A DNA stretch of 64,000 bases from Callorhinus ursinus (taxonomy: Eukaryota; Chordata; Mammalia; Carnivora; Otariidae): NCBI RefSeq assembly GCF_003265705.1, contig NW_020312848.1:57623737-57687736 (forward strand), given 5' to 3'. The position numbers were made by a program, and so were the translations under genes. Shown one piece after another: positions 19,727 through 31,823 of the stretch; the stretch's first letter is position 1; the number at the start of each line of letters is the position of its first letter. The notes under the pieces were generated by a model. It was not told the DNA's origin. It saw only the letters and a program-made list of their open reading frames with translations, and searched no databases.

Positions 19727-19744
19727 AGCAACAAAATAATTTTT

Positions 19745-20309
19745 AAAAAATGAAGGCATGTTTAATATTCTGCACAACAGATGGCATCTGTGTTTCACAA
19801 ATTTGATGATTCATGGTATTTGGAAATATGTGTTTTTCAGATTAATTTAAAATTTAATTTACATATTCACACAGAATATAATATGGTATACAAGAGGTTT
19901 TCAACTGTTGATTAATAAAGAAATGTCATGATTTTAAAAAATTAACTTCAGGGATTTCACCTTTTGGAAAGATAATTACATGCAGATAACATTTTATTCA
20001 AAGATCCAGACAATCTGTAGATTTTGTGATACAATTTATCCCTTAGAATATATTATAATTTGTATAACACATGAGTCTATTTTTTTCTCAAATCCATAGT
20101 ATATATCTTAAGGGTAGTACTTCCTAATGTATTTGATGTTAGTTTTCCTAATTTTAGATATTATTCAGTATTGTAGGATACTCTAGTACAGTATGCAATT
20201 TATAAATAATACATAATATTGCCTTGTAACAAAATTCACACTATAAACCCTACTTATATTAGCACATGGATAGGATGCAATATAGGATGGTGAAAAAAAA
20301 ATACCTCTT
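19745..20309. other. Unassigned AT-rich sequence
   Basis: AT-rich, with no recognisable feature. Confidence 0.5.
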
Positions 20310-20680
20310 TGGGAGTCAGGATGCTCATGTCAGAAGTGTAGAGATGCTGTTCTGTCATTAACTTGATCTGTGGCTTAGATGATACATCTGAGCCTTTGCT
20401 TGCTTGCTTGTTTATTTATATTACAGAGAGAGAGACAGCAAGAGAGGGAACACAAGAAGGGGGAGTGGGAGAGGAAGAAGCAGGCTTCCTGCGGAGCAGG
20501 GAGCCTGATGCAGGGCTTGATCCCAGGACTCTGGGATCATGACCTGAGCTGAAGGCAGATGCTTAACTGACTGAGCCACCCAGGTGCCCCTGAGCCTTAG
20601 TTTATTTGAAATGAAGTGCCTGTCCTGGATGACTCCTGCAGTTTTTTAATACCTGGAATATAATCTCATTAGGGAATACA
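20310..20680 (+). repeat. MIR element split by a CAN-SINE
   Basis: 'gggagtcaggatgctcatgt', 'ctgttctgtcattaacttga' and 'tctgtggcttagatgata' match the MIR 5' half. After the CAN-SINE, 'ctgagccttagtttatttga' and 'aagtgcctgtcctggatgac' continue it. The CAN-SINE target duplication comes from the MIR 'ctgagcctt' block. Confidence 0.65.
20399..20589 (-). repeat. CAN-SINE inside a MIR
   Basis: Antisense copy: a degraded tail 'gcttgcttgtttatttatat', 'agagagagagacagcaagag', 'gcaggcttcctgcggagcag', 'gggatcatgacctgagctga', and head end 'gagccacccaggtgcccc'. The duplication is short: ctgagcctttgct at 20,388-20,400 (its right edge is uncertain by a base or two) and ctgagccttag from 20,590. Confidence 0.93.
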
Positions 20681-21158
20681 AAAAATTTAAATACTCTTTT
20701 TAAAAACAATAAAAAACACCCTTCAATTTAAAATGACACTTCTGAATTTCTGTTTAGTGTATGCCTTATTTCATATTAGGTAAACATTGCTTCACAAAAG
20801 GTTTTTATTTGTATTGCTAGATAAATATTTAACTTAATTTATTCCTGGTTGGAAACAACTATAATAATTGTCAGAGTAATCTATTTCAAAAACAGTCTGT
20901 CAGAAAGTGCCTCAAGAAACATTAAGAAGTCTGTGATTTTCTGTTGAGAACTCCTAACTTTCCAATTCTATGATCTTTGCCCTCACTATCTCGTCTTCTT
21001 GCTATTAAAGTTATCTGCAAGAGTAGATTTAAGCTTATTCTTTGGGCATCCTTGTTCTATTAAATTGAAGTCTACAACCGCACCTGATAAGACCATTTGC
21101 TTTCCATTGTCCCCTGGTGTTCAGTGTTTGTTCTTGTTGACTAAACCTAATCCAGTTC
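20681..21158. other. Unassigned AT-rich sequence
   Basis: No recognisable feature. Confidence 0.5.
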
Positions 21159-21535
21159 GGGGAGGGTATGTGCTATGGTGAGTGCTATGAATTCTGTAAG
21201 ACTGATGAATCACAGACCTGTACCTCTGAAACAAATAATACATTATATGTTAAAAAAAAAAGATTGTAGGAAGGGAAAAATGAAGGGGGGGAATTGGAGG
21301 AGGAGACGAACCATGAGAGACTATGGACTCTGAGAAACAAACTGAGGGTTCTAGAGGGGAGGGGGTTGGGGGGATGGGTTAGCCTGGTGATGGGTATTAA
21401 AGAGGGCATGTTCTGCATGGAGCACTGGGTGTTATATGCAAACCCAATGAATCATGGAACACTACATCAAAAACTAATGATGTAATGTATGGTGATTAAC
21501 ATAACATAATAAAATAAAATTTAAATTAAAGAAAA
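21159..21535 (+). mobile_element. L1 3' UTR end, 5'-truncated
   Basis: Plus-strand carnivore L1 3' UTR: 'ggggagggtatgtgctatgg', 'atgaatcacagacctgtacc', the G-rich block 'gaggggagggggttgggggg', 'gagcactgggtgttatatgc', 'ctaatgatgtaatgtatggt', then 'aacataacataataaaataa' and an A-rich tail. It is the reverse complement of 50,640-50,830 and 4,640-4,860. I see no clear target duplication. The purine/G-rich stretch is typical of L1 3' UTRs. Confidence 0.92.
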
Positions 21536-24288
21536 AAGAGGGAAGGAAGGAATAAAATTTAGCACTGTGTTTTTACTATGGTTTTAAGCCTTTAAAATTA
21601 TTCATAATCAGAAGTTTTTGACTATTTTTGCCATAGAACCACTAGGCCATACCAGATTTGTTTCTGTTTTATAGTGCCATTGTTTTATGATGTCACAGGC
21701 TCCCTAAGGCTTAAGAGAAAGTCATAAAATTACCTGCCAGCATTGCTTGGACTATTCCTGTCCAGGCCTTTAGCCTTCACCCCTTCAACCAGGTAAAAGA
21801 CCCAACTATGCTTAAATGCATGATAAGAGTAAATGTAGGTTTTACCTTCAGTGACTGTGTTTGATAGTAATGCTATTTTCCAGCTCTGAGTAACTGTCTC
21901 TAAACGTGAGTCTTATTTCTTTTATCTATAACATGATCTGTTGTTGTAATTTATTTGAATTAAATAATATATATGAGAACTATATATGATAGGTGCTCTA
22001 TCCATGTTCCATTATTCCTTTGAAAATAAAAATTTTTTTAAAAAAGAAGCTAGTTTATAATGTCAAAGAAAATTTGTACCAGATGGTACAAGCCAAGGAT
22101 GACATTATTCAAGACAGTTGCAATAAAGGGGAGAATTTGGACTTCACTAAAAAAACAGGAGAGATTTTAAGCACTAGGATGAGCTAATGGAAGAGTATAG
22201 GAGGAAATTAGTGGAGAGGTTGATCAATGTGATTAGGGCATATGTGTTTGCTGATTGAAGTTTTTTGAAGTAAGACTCCCACCCTCTTACAGACACTGGG
22301 AGATAGAGGCCTTATTTACCATGATGGTTGCTTTTCAAAGGGTTGGCTCCCAGATCCTTGAGAAAGACATTTCTGGGTTGTGAAACTGGCAAGAAGCTGA
22401 GAGAATATTTACGTCACAAAGAGGCAAAGAAAGAATTGATAATTAAAAGTTTTCTAAAGTAAATGCTTTAAGAAAAGGAAGGTCTGGGGTCTATCCTTAG
22501 AAAGAAACTGGTCTAAAATTTATTGAAGTTTAGGGGAATATTAAGTCTATCTTGGTCAAAAGCTATACAAAGGATGGATGTTTGTTTTTGCCTATCCTCA
22601 AGGCAGGTTAAGAACGGGTCCAGCCAGGATTTCCTAAAGCTAGACTTAAGTCTTGGGCAAGGCAAAAATACTGACAATTGAGACTTGAGCAGCTGCTTCA
22701 TTGTTCAAACCTGAATTAAACATTATTTTCTTATTGACATGGAGAAACTTAATCAGTAAATTTAAGCTATTGTTAAAAAAGTATTATATAAATTTACCTG
22801 TAATACGTAGCTTGGAGTTGTCAGGTATAGGAAACAAAAACAATCAAGAAAAAGCAAACATGCAAAAGAAAAAAAAGTGTTTTTCCTTTTCTTGGTTCCA
22901 AGAGAGAAGTGAAGTCTGTGCTTAGCATGGAAAGAGTCTACATAGTCACAGTTTTGTCCTGTTTGACCAGAAAATTTTTTACAAGATCTTTTGAGTTGGA
23001 AATTTGGACAGGCAGAATGCTCAGATGAGTAAGAAGCTATGATGAAGAGAACTTTTTACTAGAGAAGGTGGAGATAACCTTTCAGAAGAAATGGGTTTTG
23101 TGAGAAGGGCTTTGATACCTAGGGAGAATGTGGACAGAGGTGTCAGTGCTGAAGCAAGGAAGTGAATGCCCAATTTGCAAACCTGAAAAGTGAGACAGTG
23201 TAGCTTCCCAGCCACATGTTGTCACATCACAGTCTTACACTGTCAAGTATTTAATAGTTTTATGGAAATTTATTGTATCTCTGTTTATGTTAATTTGAAT
23301 GATAATAACATATGTGTAAACGTTTGTGTATATATATGTATAAACACACACACATATTTGTGCCCCTTCATGTTTGTAGCATGATCTAAATATAAAATAG
23401 ATTTATCAAAATAATGAATTAGGTTTTCCATTTGTAAAAATAAATTCTTAGATAAATTTTGCATCTACATTATAAAATATTTATTTAAATGCAAAATATG
23501 TAGGAAATGTATTTCATTTGTTTTTTTTATTTTTATACTGTTGAAGAACTTACTGTATATAAATTTCTTTAATCAGAAGTTATGTTCTCTGCAAAACATA
23601 ACGTAATTGAAAGATAGAGGAATATTGGGTTGTTTCTGGATTTTTTTCACTTAGGATGGCTAATATCTTTAAGATAGATTTGTTGATGCCAGTTCTAAGT
23701 AATTGAGAGAAATGTTTTGCCCAGGACTTACAGGCAAACAGATTTTAGGATCTTTATATAGGGGAGGTAGAGTATTCACTCATTTAAACAGCATCTTAAG
23801 CATTTTTTCTGAATTTGATTTATGTAGGAAATGTGGGATAAATTATATGTGGTTTATAAAATCCAGGTACTTTGACATTTGCTTTTATTTTAATATCTAT
23901 AAATTTTAATCAAGTACATTTGCAAATGACTTAATAATATTTAGATTAAAAAATAAGCTCTACTGTGTCACTTTAAAGTCTGAATTACACACCAAAGGAA
24001 TTAAATTCTCTTAGTCTTCCGTAGCTTCCAGAACTAGCTCTAGCACCAAAAAGGACATGGTTGAGAAAGAAATTGTAGTTGGCATTTCACCTAGATGTAG
24101 ATTTCTACTCATGTGGTTCTTTCTTAGATGAAATCATTAATATAGCTGCTGTATGAATAATTAACTGGCCAAATCGAAGGAAACCTGAATTTAGAGTAGA
24201 CATGCTCTTTGTGTTTTGTTCTGAAATAGTTTACCCACAGACAGCAAATCCCGTGTATATTGAGTTTTCTATTGTGTGAAGTAGGAAC
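21536..24288. other. Unassigned; possible old dispersed repeat at 22,070-22,690
   Basis: 22,070-22,690 reads like an old dispersed repeat ('gaggttgatcaatgtgatta', 'agttttctaaagtaaatgct', 'gaaactggtctaaaatttat'), perhaps internal sequence of a MaLR-type element. I cannot confirm that. 23,318-23,352 is a short TA/CA-rich run. The remainder is AT-rich with no gene. Confidence 0.35.
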
Positions 24289-24290
24289 CC

Positions 24291-24337
<47 letters not shown>

Positions 24338-24347
24338 NNNNNNNNNN

Positions 24348-24391
<44 letters not shown>
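24289..24391. repeat. (CA)n microsatellite with a 10-N gap
   Basis: An (AC)n run of about 45 bp, then 10 N (24,338-24,347), then about 44 bp more (AC)n. The N block sits wholly within the repeat, so it is an assembly artefact of unresolved repeat length. Apparent Val-Cys open frames across it on the minus strand are not genes. Confidence 0.97.
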
Positions 24392-24395
<4 letters not shown>

Positions 24396-25299
24396 AAAGC
24401 CAGAAGAGAGTGATGTCATAGTGTGCAGCTTTGTATTAACAAAAATATGCTTTTCATTTTTTGCACAGAGGGACTGCAGAAACACTTACTCTTTGTCTAT
24501 GGAAAACAATTTTTAGAAGCATATTATAGGAGAGGAAAATATGTGTAGATATTTTGTATAGAAAAAACTATTGCCCTCATATTATGTTACTTTTTGTTTA
24601 GCCTCACTGCTGAACTCAGCTTATCCTATCAGCACTGGGAACTGTCTAATAAATCTCCAGCCCTGCTGTGTATTGAGAATAGTAGTTATATGGAAAACAC
24701 ATCAGCAGTGGTATAAGTGTGCATCTGAAATGATTCAGTGTAAGAATTGATGTGATTTTACTGGTTTTTAGTGTATTTGAGAATATCTAGGAGATCAAGT
24801 TAGTTGTTGTTTATATTCTTTATTAATCTTAGTAGTATGGATGTTAATTCTTAGCCTGAAAAATTGGGAGATACTATAATGCTTCTTATAGGGGGAGGAT
24901 GAAGCTACCTCACTGGCCAGTGGATGAATGGATAGGGAGGATAAAGAAGAATAGGTAAAAAGGTGTTAAACCAGAAAATACACAAAAATAAATCTTGTTA
25001 GTTTTTTATAACAAATAATGTGTATCTGAATTTCTCTACTTTGGACAGTTGCTATAAGTTTAATTACACTGTATTCTGATTAAAGAATACTTGGAGAGTT
25101 CTTTTATATTAAAACTCCCAGGGAGCTAGGAATCAGAGGCTCTGGTATGAAGATTTATATTAGGATATAGATATTTCTAGCAAGTGGACTTGGATAATCT
25201 CAGCTTGGGCCAACTAGTACTGTGTCACCAACCCCTAAAGTAACTTGGATCTCAAGCAACAGGGACGCCCTCTTTAAATCTTTTGAAAATAACACAGCA
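24392..25299. other. Unassigned sequence
   Basis: No recognisable gene or repeat. Confidence 0.5.
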
Positions 25300-25862
25300 T
25301 ATTCTCTCTATTTTTTTTATTGTGCTAAAATATACATAACTAAATTTAGCACTTTATTTTTAAGTGAACAGTTCTATGGCATTAAATATATTCACATTGT
25401 TGTACAATCACTGCTATCCATCTCCAGAACTTTTTCATTTTCTCCAAACTCTATACCCTTTAAACACTAACCCAGCTCCCCTCTACCCCCATTCTCCTTC
25501 CGTCTACACCCTGGCAGCCACCATTCTACTTTCTATCTCTGTGAATTTGACGACTCTGGGTACTTTATGTAAGTGAAATCATGTAATACTTGTCTTTTTG
25601 TGACTGGCTTATTTAATTTTGCATAATGTCTTCAAGATTCATCCATGCTATAGCATGTGTCAGAATTCCCTTCCTCTTGAAGGCTGAATAATGTTCCGTT
25701 GTATGTAGTGTCTAATTAAATTTTGTTTATCAGGTCATCCATTGAAAGACACTTGGGTTGTGTCTACCTTTTAGCCATATGATTATTGCTCTTATGAACA
25801 CTGGATGTACACATATCTGTTTGAATTTCTGCTTTGAACTGTTTGGGGTAGACACCCAGAAG
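25300..25862 (-). repeat. L1M 3' UTR fragment, antisense
   Basis: Antisense old L1 3' UTR: 'attgttgtacaatcactgct', 'tccatctccagaactttttc', 'tggcagccaccattctactt', 'ttgtgactggcttatttaat', 'ttcatccatgctatagcatg', 'ctgaataatgttccgttgta' and 'gggtagacacccagaag'. The order matches L1MB/MC-age elements. Confidence 0.88.
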
Positions 25863-25869
25863 TCACTGT

Positions 25870-27430
25870 CCTTAATTGTTAACAGGAATAATTTCCAGCT
25901 TTATTAGCCACAGCCACTGTAGTGGTGATAATGTTGTAAGTGCCACTTTAATCAAATTTGAGTGTAAAGGATTTCCAACTTCACTGACAATCATTTCCAT
26001 GATGGTGACAGCAAAGGGGATGGAACTGGATTTCCAGATTTGAAAAAATCCTCCTGGAGCCCCATCATGCTTGTTGGGACAGTGAAATTATTCCGATTTG
26101 TTAACATGGGCACACAAATATATAGTGTTTTGTAACAAAGACCAAATTTCCAATAGCCACACAAGTTGGTAGTTGGAGCAATGAGAATTATACAGGCATG
26201 TTACTATATCTACATTTATCAACCGACAGAGTTCGTGCACAGCAGATACATCACAAACCATGTATAAAAGGGTAATTTATTAAAATATTATTTTGAAGAT
26301 GTGCATTAGTCTGGATCCCCTAAGAAGCAGACAGTAAAATGGGATTAACCTTGCAAGGGCTTTTAAGGGAAAGACCCATGAGTGAAAACGAGGGTGGGAG
26401 TGGGCAAGGCAAGGCTGGAGGTGCCATCAAACTTGGACACCTATCTAACCCAGAATGAAGGAAAAGGAAAATGAAATTGCGTGGAGACTTTCTAAACTGC
26501 TCTGAAGTTTAAGGAAGGTTAGAAAGCCTCAAGCCAATGTCAGTCATCAGGGGAACCCCAGGTCCTTGGGGCAGCTCTGCCTTACAGTCACTGCTGTGCT
26601 CATTGCCTCCTGGGAGCAGCCCGTGGGAAGCATGGTCCAGGCATAAATGTAGCAGTGGATTTCAGAGTGCAGCAGCTGGGGGCCTTGGTCAAATAACTCT
26701 TGTTAGTTGGAGATGAGCAAAGCACAGTCTCATGGCCTGCCACTGTGCTTATCCTATAGAGTTCTCTCCTCCCCAGAACAGACAGGTACTTCGCACTGCT
26801 TGCCTCACCTTTGGGAAGGTGACAAGCATTCTTCTGCAATCGTAGCAATAAAATACCGTGCCCTCTGACACAGCACACCCCAATGGTGCCATTCCCTTCT
26901 CCACTGCTACCCCGTCCTCTGGCTCTGTCCAGAGAGGGATTGTGAACAATTGGATTGCCTTTTGAATTGTTGGTGATGTCTAATGAATTTGAGCGCTTTC
27001 TGATATTTTTATTGTCTGCCTCATTCAGCATGCTCTCTTTGAGACAGTGAGTAGCCATCTTACCATGCCCACCTGTTAGGCTCCAAGGAGCCTCTGGGCT
27101 GGTGACTCAGAAAGATAAATATGACCTCACAGGCTGGTTCTTGTTCTTTTTTGGACCCAGTTGTGCAGTAAGCTATACTGCTTGTCAGATGGAACCAAGC
27201 TGAATTTTTGCTCTCAATACGCCATTAGTAGGTTGCTTTTATACAGTGAGCAAACTCCACAGTCCTATGAAGCAGCCCTATGCCCTACTTCCTGCAGTGA
27301 GAAAAGGCAAATCCTGATTTGGGTCTAAGCAGCTCACAAGCTTCTCTGCGTATCTTTGTTTTTATGGTGTCAGTTCAGTAATGTTCTGTCTTCATCATAC
27401 AAGGAAGGAGTACTGACATTTTGTTTATGA
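25870..27430. other. Unassigned; holds a 152-codon minus-strand frame
   Basis: No family is recognised with certainty. 26,300-27,060 looks like an old dispersed element ('ccttgcaagggcttttaagg', 'ccaggtccttggggcagctc'). It carries an open frame on minus at 26,600-27,058 (152 codons, starting MATHCLKESM). This is the longest non-L1 frame of its kind here. It has no domain I recognise, no signal peptide and no obvious membrane segment, and a second overlapping frame sits in the same place. I do not call it a gene. Confidence 0.35.
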
Positions 27431-27469
27431 ACATTTCTCAACTCCCTGTTGTGTCTGATTGAGAAGCCC

Positions 27470-28000
27470 ACAAACTGGTGAGAGGCTTGGGAGGACTATA
27501 GCAGCCAGTATGGAAAACAATATGGATGTCCCTCTAAAATTGAAAATTAAAGTAGCATATGATCCAGCAATTCCACTTCTGGGTATTTATCTGAAGAAAA
27601 TGAAAACACTAAGTCAAAAGGATATGTGCACCTCTGTGCTCACTGCAGCCCTATTTACAATAACCAAGGTGTGGAAATAACCTAAATGTCCATAAATGGA
27701 TGAATGGATAAAAAAACTGTGATACACACACACATACACACACACACACAATGGAATGCTATTCAGCTATTAAAAAGAATGAAATCTTGCCATTTGTGAC
27801 AACATGGATGGACTGTGAAGGCATTATGCTAAGTGAAATAAGTCAGACAGAGGAAGACAGATATCATATGATCTCTCTTATATGTGGACCCTAAAAAACA
27901 AAAAACAAAAGCAACGACAAAAAACTCACACCAAGCTGAGTGGAAACAGAAGCATGTGGTGGTGGGTGGGAGAAATGGATAAAGGAGATCAAAGGTAAAA
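27470..28000 (+). repeat. L1M fragment (ORF2 end and 3' UTR)
   Basis: Sense L1 sequence: 'gatccagcaattccacttct', 'gggtatttatctgaagaaaa', 'gccctatttacaataaccaa', a short (CA)n at 27,722-27,750, 'ggaatgctattcagctatta', 'catggatggactgtgaaggc', 'tatgctaagtgaaataagtc' and 'gatctctcttatatgtgg'. A 73-codon frame at 27,459-27,680 is the remnant of the ORF2 C-terminus (DPAIPLLGIYLKKMKTLSQK). Confidence 0.9.
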
Positions 28001-29852
28001 AATATATATTTTATGTATATTATATGTATGTATATATATAGGTAGAACAATCACTATCACCACAATAACCCTCTGCAAATTTATGATGTGTAAATTTCCA
28101 TCTTCATCATTTATTTTATTGTCTATATTTAATGGATTCTATGGGCTTCAGAATTTGACCTTTCTTCTTACTCCAGAAGAAGCTGACATATAACTAATAG
28201 TAAACTTTCTTTTTAGATCTATTTTAGTATGTATAGTGTATCTTTAGAACTTTGTATTGTTCTTTTATATATTGTAGTTTCTCTTATTTGTATGAGAAGT
28301 CATTTAACTTTGGAAAAGTGCATTGGTAGTTTTCTGTATTACAACAATTTATTTCTTCTTTGCACATATAAATCTTGGGGGATGATCTTTTAAAGGGGGA
28401 ACTCTTTAGAGAGAAATGCATACAAATGTAGCTCATATATTTTATATGTGAATATGTTCATGTATAAATATACTGTGCTATTATATATGAGAACAGAAAT
28501 CAAAATAAATCAGTGCAGTTTAGCTTAAGGAAAAATACTAGAGAGATGGCATCCCAGTTTTTCAGTCTCAAAACTGATGCAATTGTAGGGAAACTCAAAG
28601 TCAAATTCTTGGATTAGTTTGTATTTGATACAGGAAATCAGATTTCCCCAAAAAGTAAAAATTTAAAGTTTTACCCAAATAGGAATTTCCCTGGATTTAA
28701 GACAATGAACTTTCTAATTACAAAAATTAATTTGATCTAACAGGTAGATTTGTTGATTTCTCTCCACAATAAAATAATACATTCTTAAAAAATTCCAAAA
28801 GGCATTCTATGAAAAAAAGTATTATTTTCCAACAGGCTTTATTTCAAAAGATAGGCATTTTTTAATCCTTCTTTATAACTGTGTTAAGTACATCTACTAT
28901 GCTACTTTCTGCTGTAAAAACAGCATCTGATATAAAGCAGTGAAAATTAAATCTGTGCTTTGCATGCCAAATCTTCAGAGTATTTCTCAACACTTTGCTT
29001 TTCTTGTGTCTTGGCCTTCCAAATTCTTGCATCTTGGATTGCTCTTTAATGTCTTAAAAATCTTATTTTTGGTACAAATTTTATGTTGATCTTTCTATTT
29101 TATTCAGCTTTTGTATTTATTCTTGGGCAGATATTTAGTCTGATATAAGTCACTTCCTTCATAGCTGGAAGCGAAAGTCTTATTCTCTTACTTTTGAGAT
29201 GTTACTAAATTTAAGGTGATTATATAAAAAAATCATAATTACTTTAATGTGATCATCTTTAATATCTTCAGAGAATTAGTGTCCTTAGAACACTTCTGCA
29301 TGTCCATAGCCTAGGATATATTTTATCCATCTTATAATTATAATAAATTTGTACATGCTCAATACTTTTTTTTTAGCTTTACATACATAGGAAAAAGTTA
29401 TTTTTTTCATGGACCCAGTTTGGTAGTCATGTAACATTTGATCTGAATACTGAGTGTCACTAGGAAAGAATACGCTGAATTGAAGAATCTTTACTACCTT
29501 TTGGAAGAAAATAGCAAATGTAATTTAAAATAATGAGAAATTAATTCTGAACAAACTACTTAGCATTTGTAATCAGATGAAAGCATGGTTTCTTCTAATT
29601 GTGACAATAGAAAATGTACAGTCCAGGAAAATTATGGGTTGTAAAATGATTCAGGAAGCTAATTTGCTAATTTCATGAGATGGTCATAAATAATTGAAGA
29701 GTTTAGGAAATGAAGACTAATTTTAGAACAGGAACAAGGTGTCCTTTGACTGACATTCTCATCAGATTCAGACTTCGCTGCCTTGTTCCCATGTCAGCCA
29801 TATAGTAAGTATATAATTCAGTAAGTTTAGGCTTTCTTGCTTACTATGACTT
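28001..29852. other. Unassigned AT-rich sequence
   Basis: Low GC, with a TA-rich run at 28,005-28,040 and no recognisable gene. Confidence 0.5.
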
Positions 29853-29868
29853 TTCAAAATTATTCTTA

Positions 29869-30047
29869 TTTATTTATTTATTTGAGAGAGAGAGAGAATG
29901 AGAGATAGCATGAGAGGGGGGAGGGTCAGAGGGAGAGGCAGACTCCCCGCCGAGCAGAGAGCCCAATGCGGGCCTCGATCCCGGGACTCCAGGAACATGA
30001 CCTGAGCCGAAGGCAGTCGCTCAACCATCTAAGCCACCCAGGCGCCC
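29869..30047 (-). repeat. CAN-SINE
   Basis: Antisense copy: 'tatttatttatttatttgag' tail, GA-rich, 'gactccccgccgagcagaga', 'ctcgatcccgggactccagg', 'cctgagccgaaggcagtcgc', head end 'gccacccaggcgccc'. The target duplication tcaaaattattctta is perfect at 29,854-29,868 and 30,048-30,062. It keeps many CpGs, so it is young. Confidence 0.96.
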
Positions 30048-30107
30048 TCAAAATTATTCTTAATTCTCAAATAATATAAAGTAGCAATCAGATATAGGGC
30101 CACTTTT

Positions 30108-30297
30108 TTTTTTAAGATTTTATTTATTTGACAGAGAGAGACACAGCGGGAGAGGGAACACAAGCAGGGGGAGCGGGAGAGGGAGAAGCAGGCTTCCCGC
30201 TGAGCGGGGACCCCGATGCGGGGCTCGATCCCAGGATCCTGGGATCCTGACCTGAGCCGAAGGCAGACGCCTATCGACTGAGCCACCCAGGTGCCCC
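30108..30297 (-). repeat. CAN-SINE
   Basis: Antisense copy 60 bp downstream of the previous one and in the same orientation: T-run, 'aagattttatttatttgaca', 'cagcgggagagggaacacaa', 'gatgcggggctcgatcccag', 'cctgagccgaaggcagacgc', head end 'gccacccaggtgcccc'. The duplication gatatagggcca(c/g)tttt lies at 30,091-30,107 and 30,298-30,314, with one difference. CpGs are well kept. Confidence 0.96.
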
Positions 30298-30314
30298 GAT
30301 ATAGGGCCAGTTTT

Positions 30315-31296
30315 TATAGCCCATGGAAAATTGAATGCCACAGTCAAGTGCTTGTAACATTTCCGTAGGCCTACTGCAAACCAGAATTTTTAAGCTCTCA
30401 TCTTAAGCATTCATTACATTTTTCAGGAAGTCATTGAGAGGAAATAGCAGTACATTTACTGGTTGATTTTTGTTGTATAATAAATGACTCCAAAATATTA
30501 CATTGCAAAAAATATAGACATTCAGCACTTACCCTAATGTTAAATTTTCATGTTTCCTTTATAGCATCTAATAAAAATTATCACTTTTTGTAGAGAATTT
30601 GATCAATTTTAACTTTTTCTTTTTCTCTCTCACATATTTCTATTTTTTCCTATACATAGAAAATGGAATTATATATGCTTGTGTTCTGTGTGTGTACTTG
30701 TGCCTGTATAGTTATATAAATATATACATATTTTTGCACATGCTAGTTCTGTATCTCATTAGAACTCATTTAATTGTAGCTAATATTTGTAGCTATGACT
30801 AGAGCAGGAAAAACAAGTACCTCAAAATAATATTCTTTCACGTTTGTTTTAGGCTTTGTCATTATTATTATTAAATCAGATTTTTCAAATTCAGGGTGAG
30901 ACCTATTAGTAATGTATGTGTTAAAGATTTAATATGAAATTTTCTTGAAAATACTGTTGTCTTTTAAAATTAATTCTTCTGTAACATTATGGGCAAGCAA
31001 AGGAACTTCACCATAAAGAGATACAGCCACATTTCTCACCAGAATACAAGTGGAAAACATCTTCTGGTTTTATTTATTTTTTTATTCTTAAGTAGTAAAT
31101 TTTCAAATGTGAAATTCTGTCACTTAACTTTTAAATATATTATTTTTAAAAATGTATAAATTATGAGATTTTTTAACGCTGCTTGTAATTAATTAACCAA
31201 TGACCTTTGAGGAAAAACTGTAATGCTTACACACATATATACACACATTTAATTCCAAAACCTAAAATAAAGATGATTTTATTATGACTGTTAAAG
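30315..31296. other. Unassigned AT-rich sequence
   Basis: No recognisable feature. Confidence 0.5.
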
Positions 31297-31309
31297 AATT
31301 AAACATGGA

Positions 31310-31510
31310 GGGGCGCCTGGGTGGCTCAGTTGTTGGGTGTCTGCCTTTGGCTCAGGTCATGATCCCAGGGTCCTGGGATCGAGCCCTGCATCGGGCTCCC
31401 TGGTCCACGGGAAGCCTGCTTCTCCTTCTCCCACTGTCCCTGCTTGTGTTCCTGCTCTCTTTCTCGGTATCTCTCTCTCTGTCAAATAAATAAATAAAAT
31501 ATAAAAAAAA
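31310..31510 (+). repeat. CAN-SINE
   Basis: GGGGCGCCTGGGTGGCTCAG head, 'ggtcatgatcccagggtcct', 'gggatcgagccc' B box, 'gcctgcttctccttctccca', 'ctctctctctgtcaaataaa' and an A tail. The 14-bp duplication aattaaacatggag is perfect at 31,297-31,310 and 31,511-31,524. Confidence 0.96.
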
Positions 31511-31524
31511 AATTAAACATGGAG

Positions 31525-31807
31525 GCTATTAGATGAATTGGCCTTAATGCCTTGGTAGTAGACTAGCAAACCAAAACCTAAGCCAAGTGTCAATACACTT
31601 GAATCCAAGAAAATGAGACTTAGGAACAACCAATCATAAACAGCCAACTAAGGTTTCCTAAATAAGGCAACTGCTTATGCTATAGCCCATCAAATAATTT
31701 CCTTGCTTTGCTTCCTCATCTTTTCTGTAAAAAGCTAAGCTCCTATTGGTGGAGCACTTGTTAACCACTTTCATTTTGGTGCTGCCGTATTTGAAGTTTT
31801 AATGTGT
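31525..31807. other. Unassigned sequence
   Basis: No recognisable feature. 283 bp lie between two CAN-SINEs of opposite orientation. Confidence 0.5.
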
Positions 31808-31823
31808 CTCACTTTATCTTTTA

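Noticed and set aside
18677..19798. 373-codon minus-strand frame as a host gene
   Set aside because: All but its first 20-odd residues are L1 ORF2 C-terminal sequence within a bounded insertion.
24338..24347. Biological meaning of the N run in (CA)n
   Set aside because: A 10-N block inside a simple repeat is an assembly placeholder.
24124..24485. Val-Cys repeat frames
   Set aside because: Translation of (CA)n with an N gap.
31284..31493. Short Leu/Ser-rich frames such as those at 31,284, 42,200, 44,120 and 30,029
   Set aside because: They are translations of CAN-SINE bodies, not proteins.
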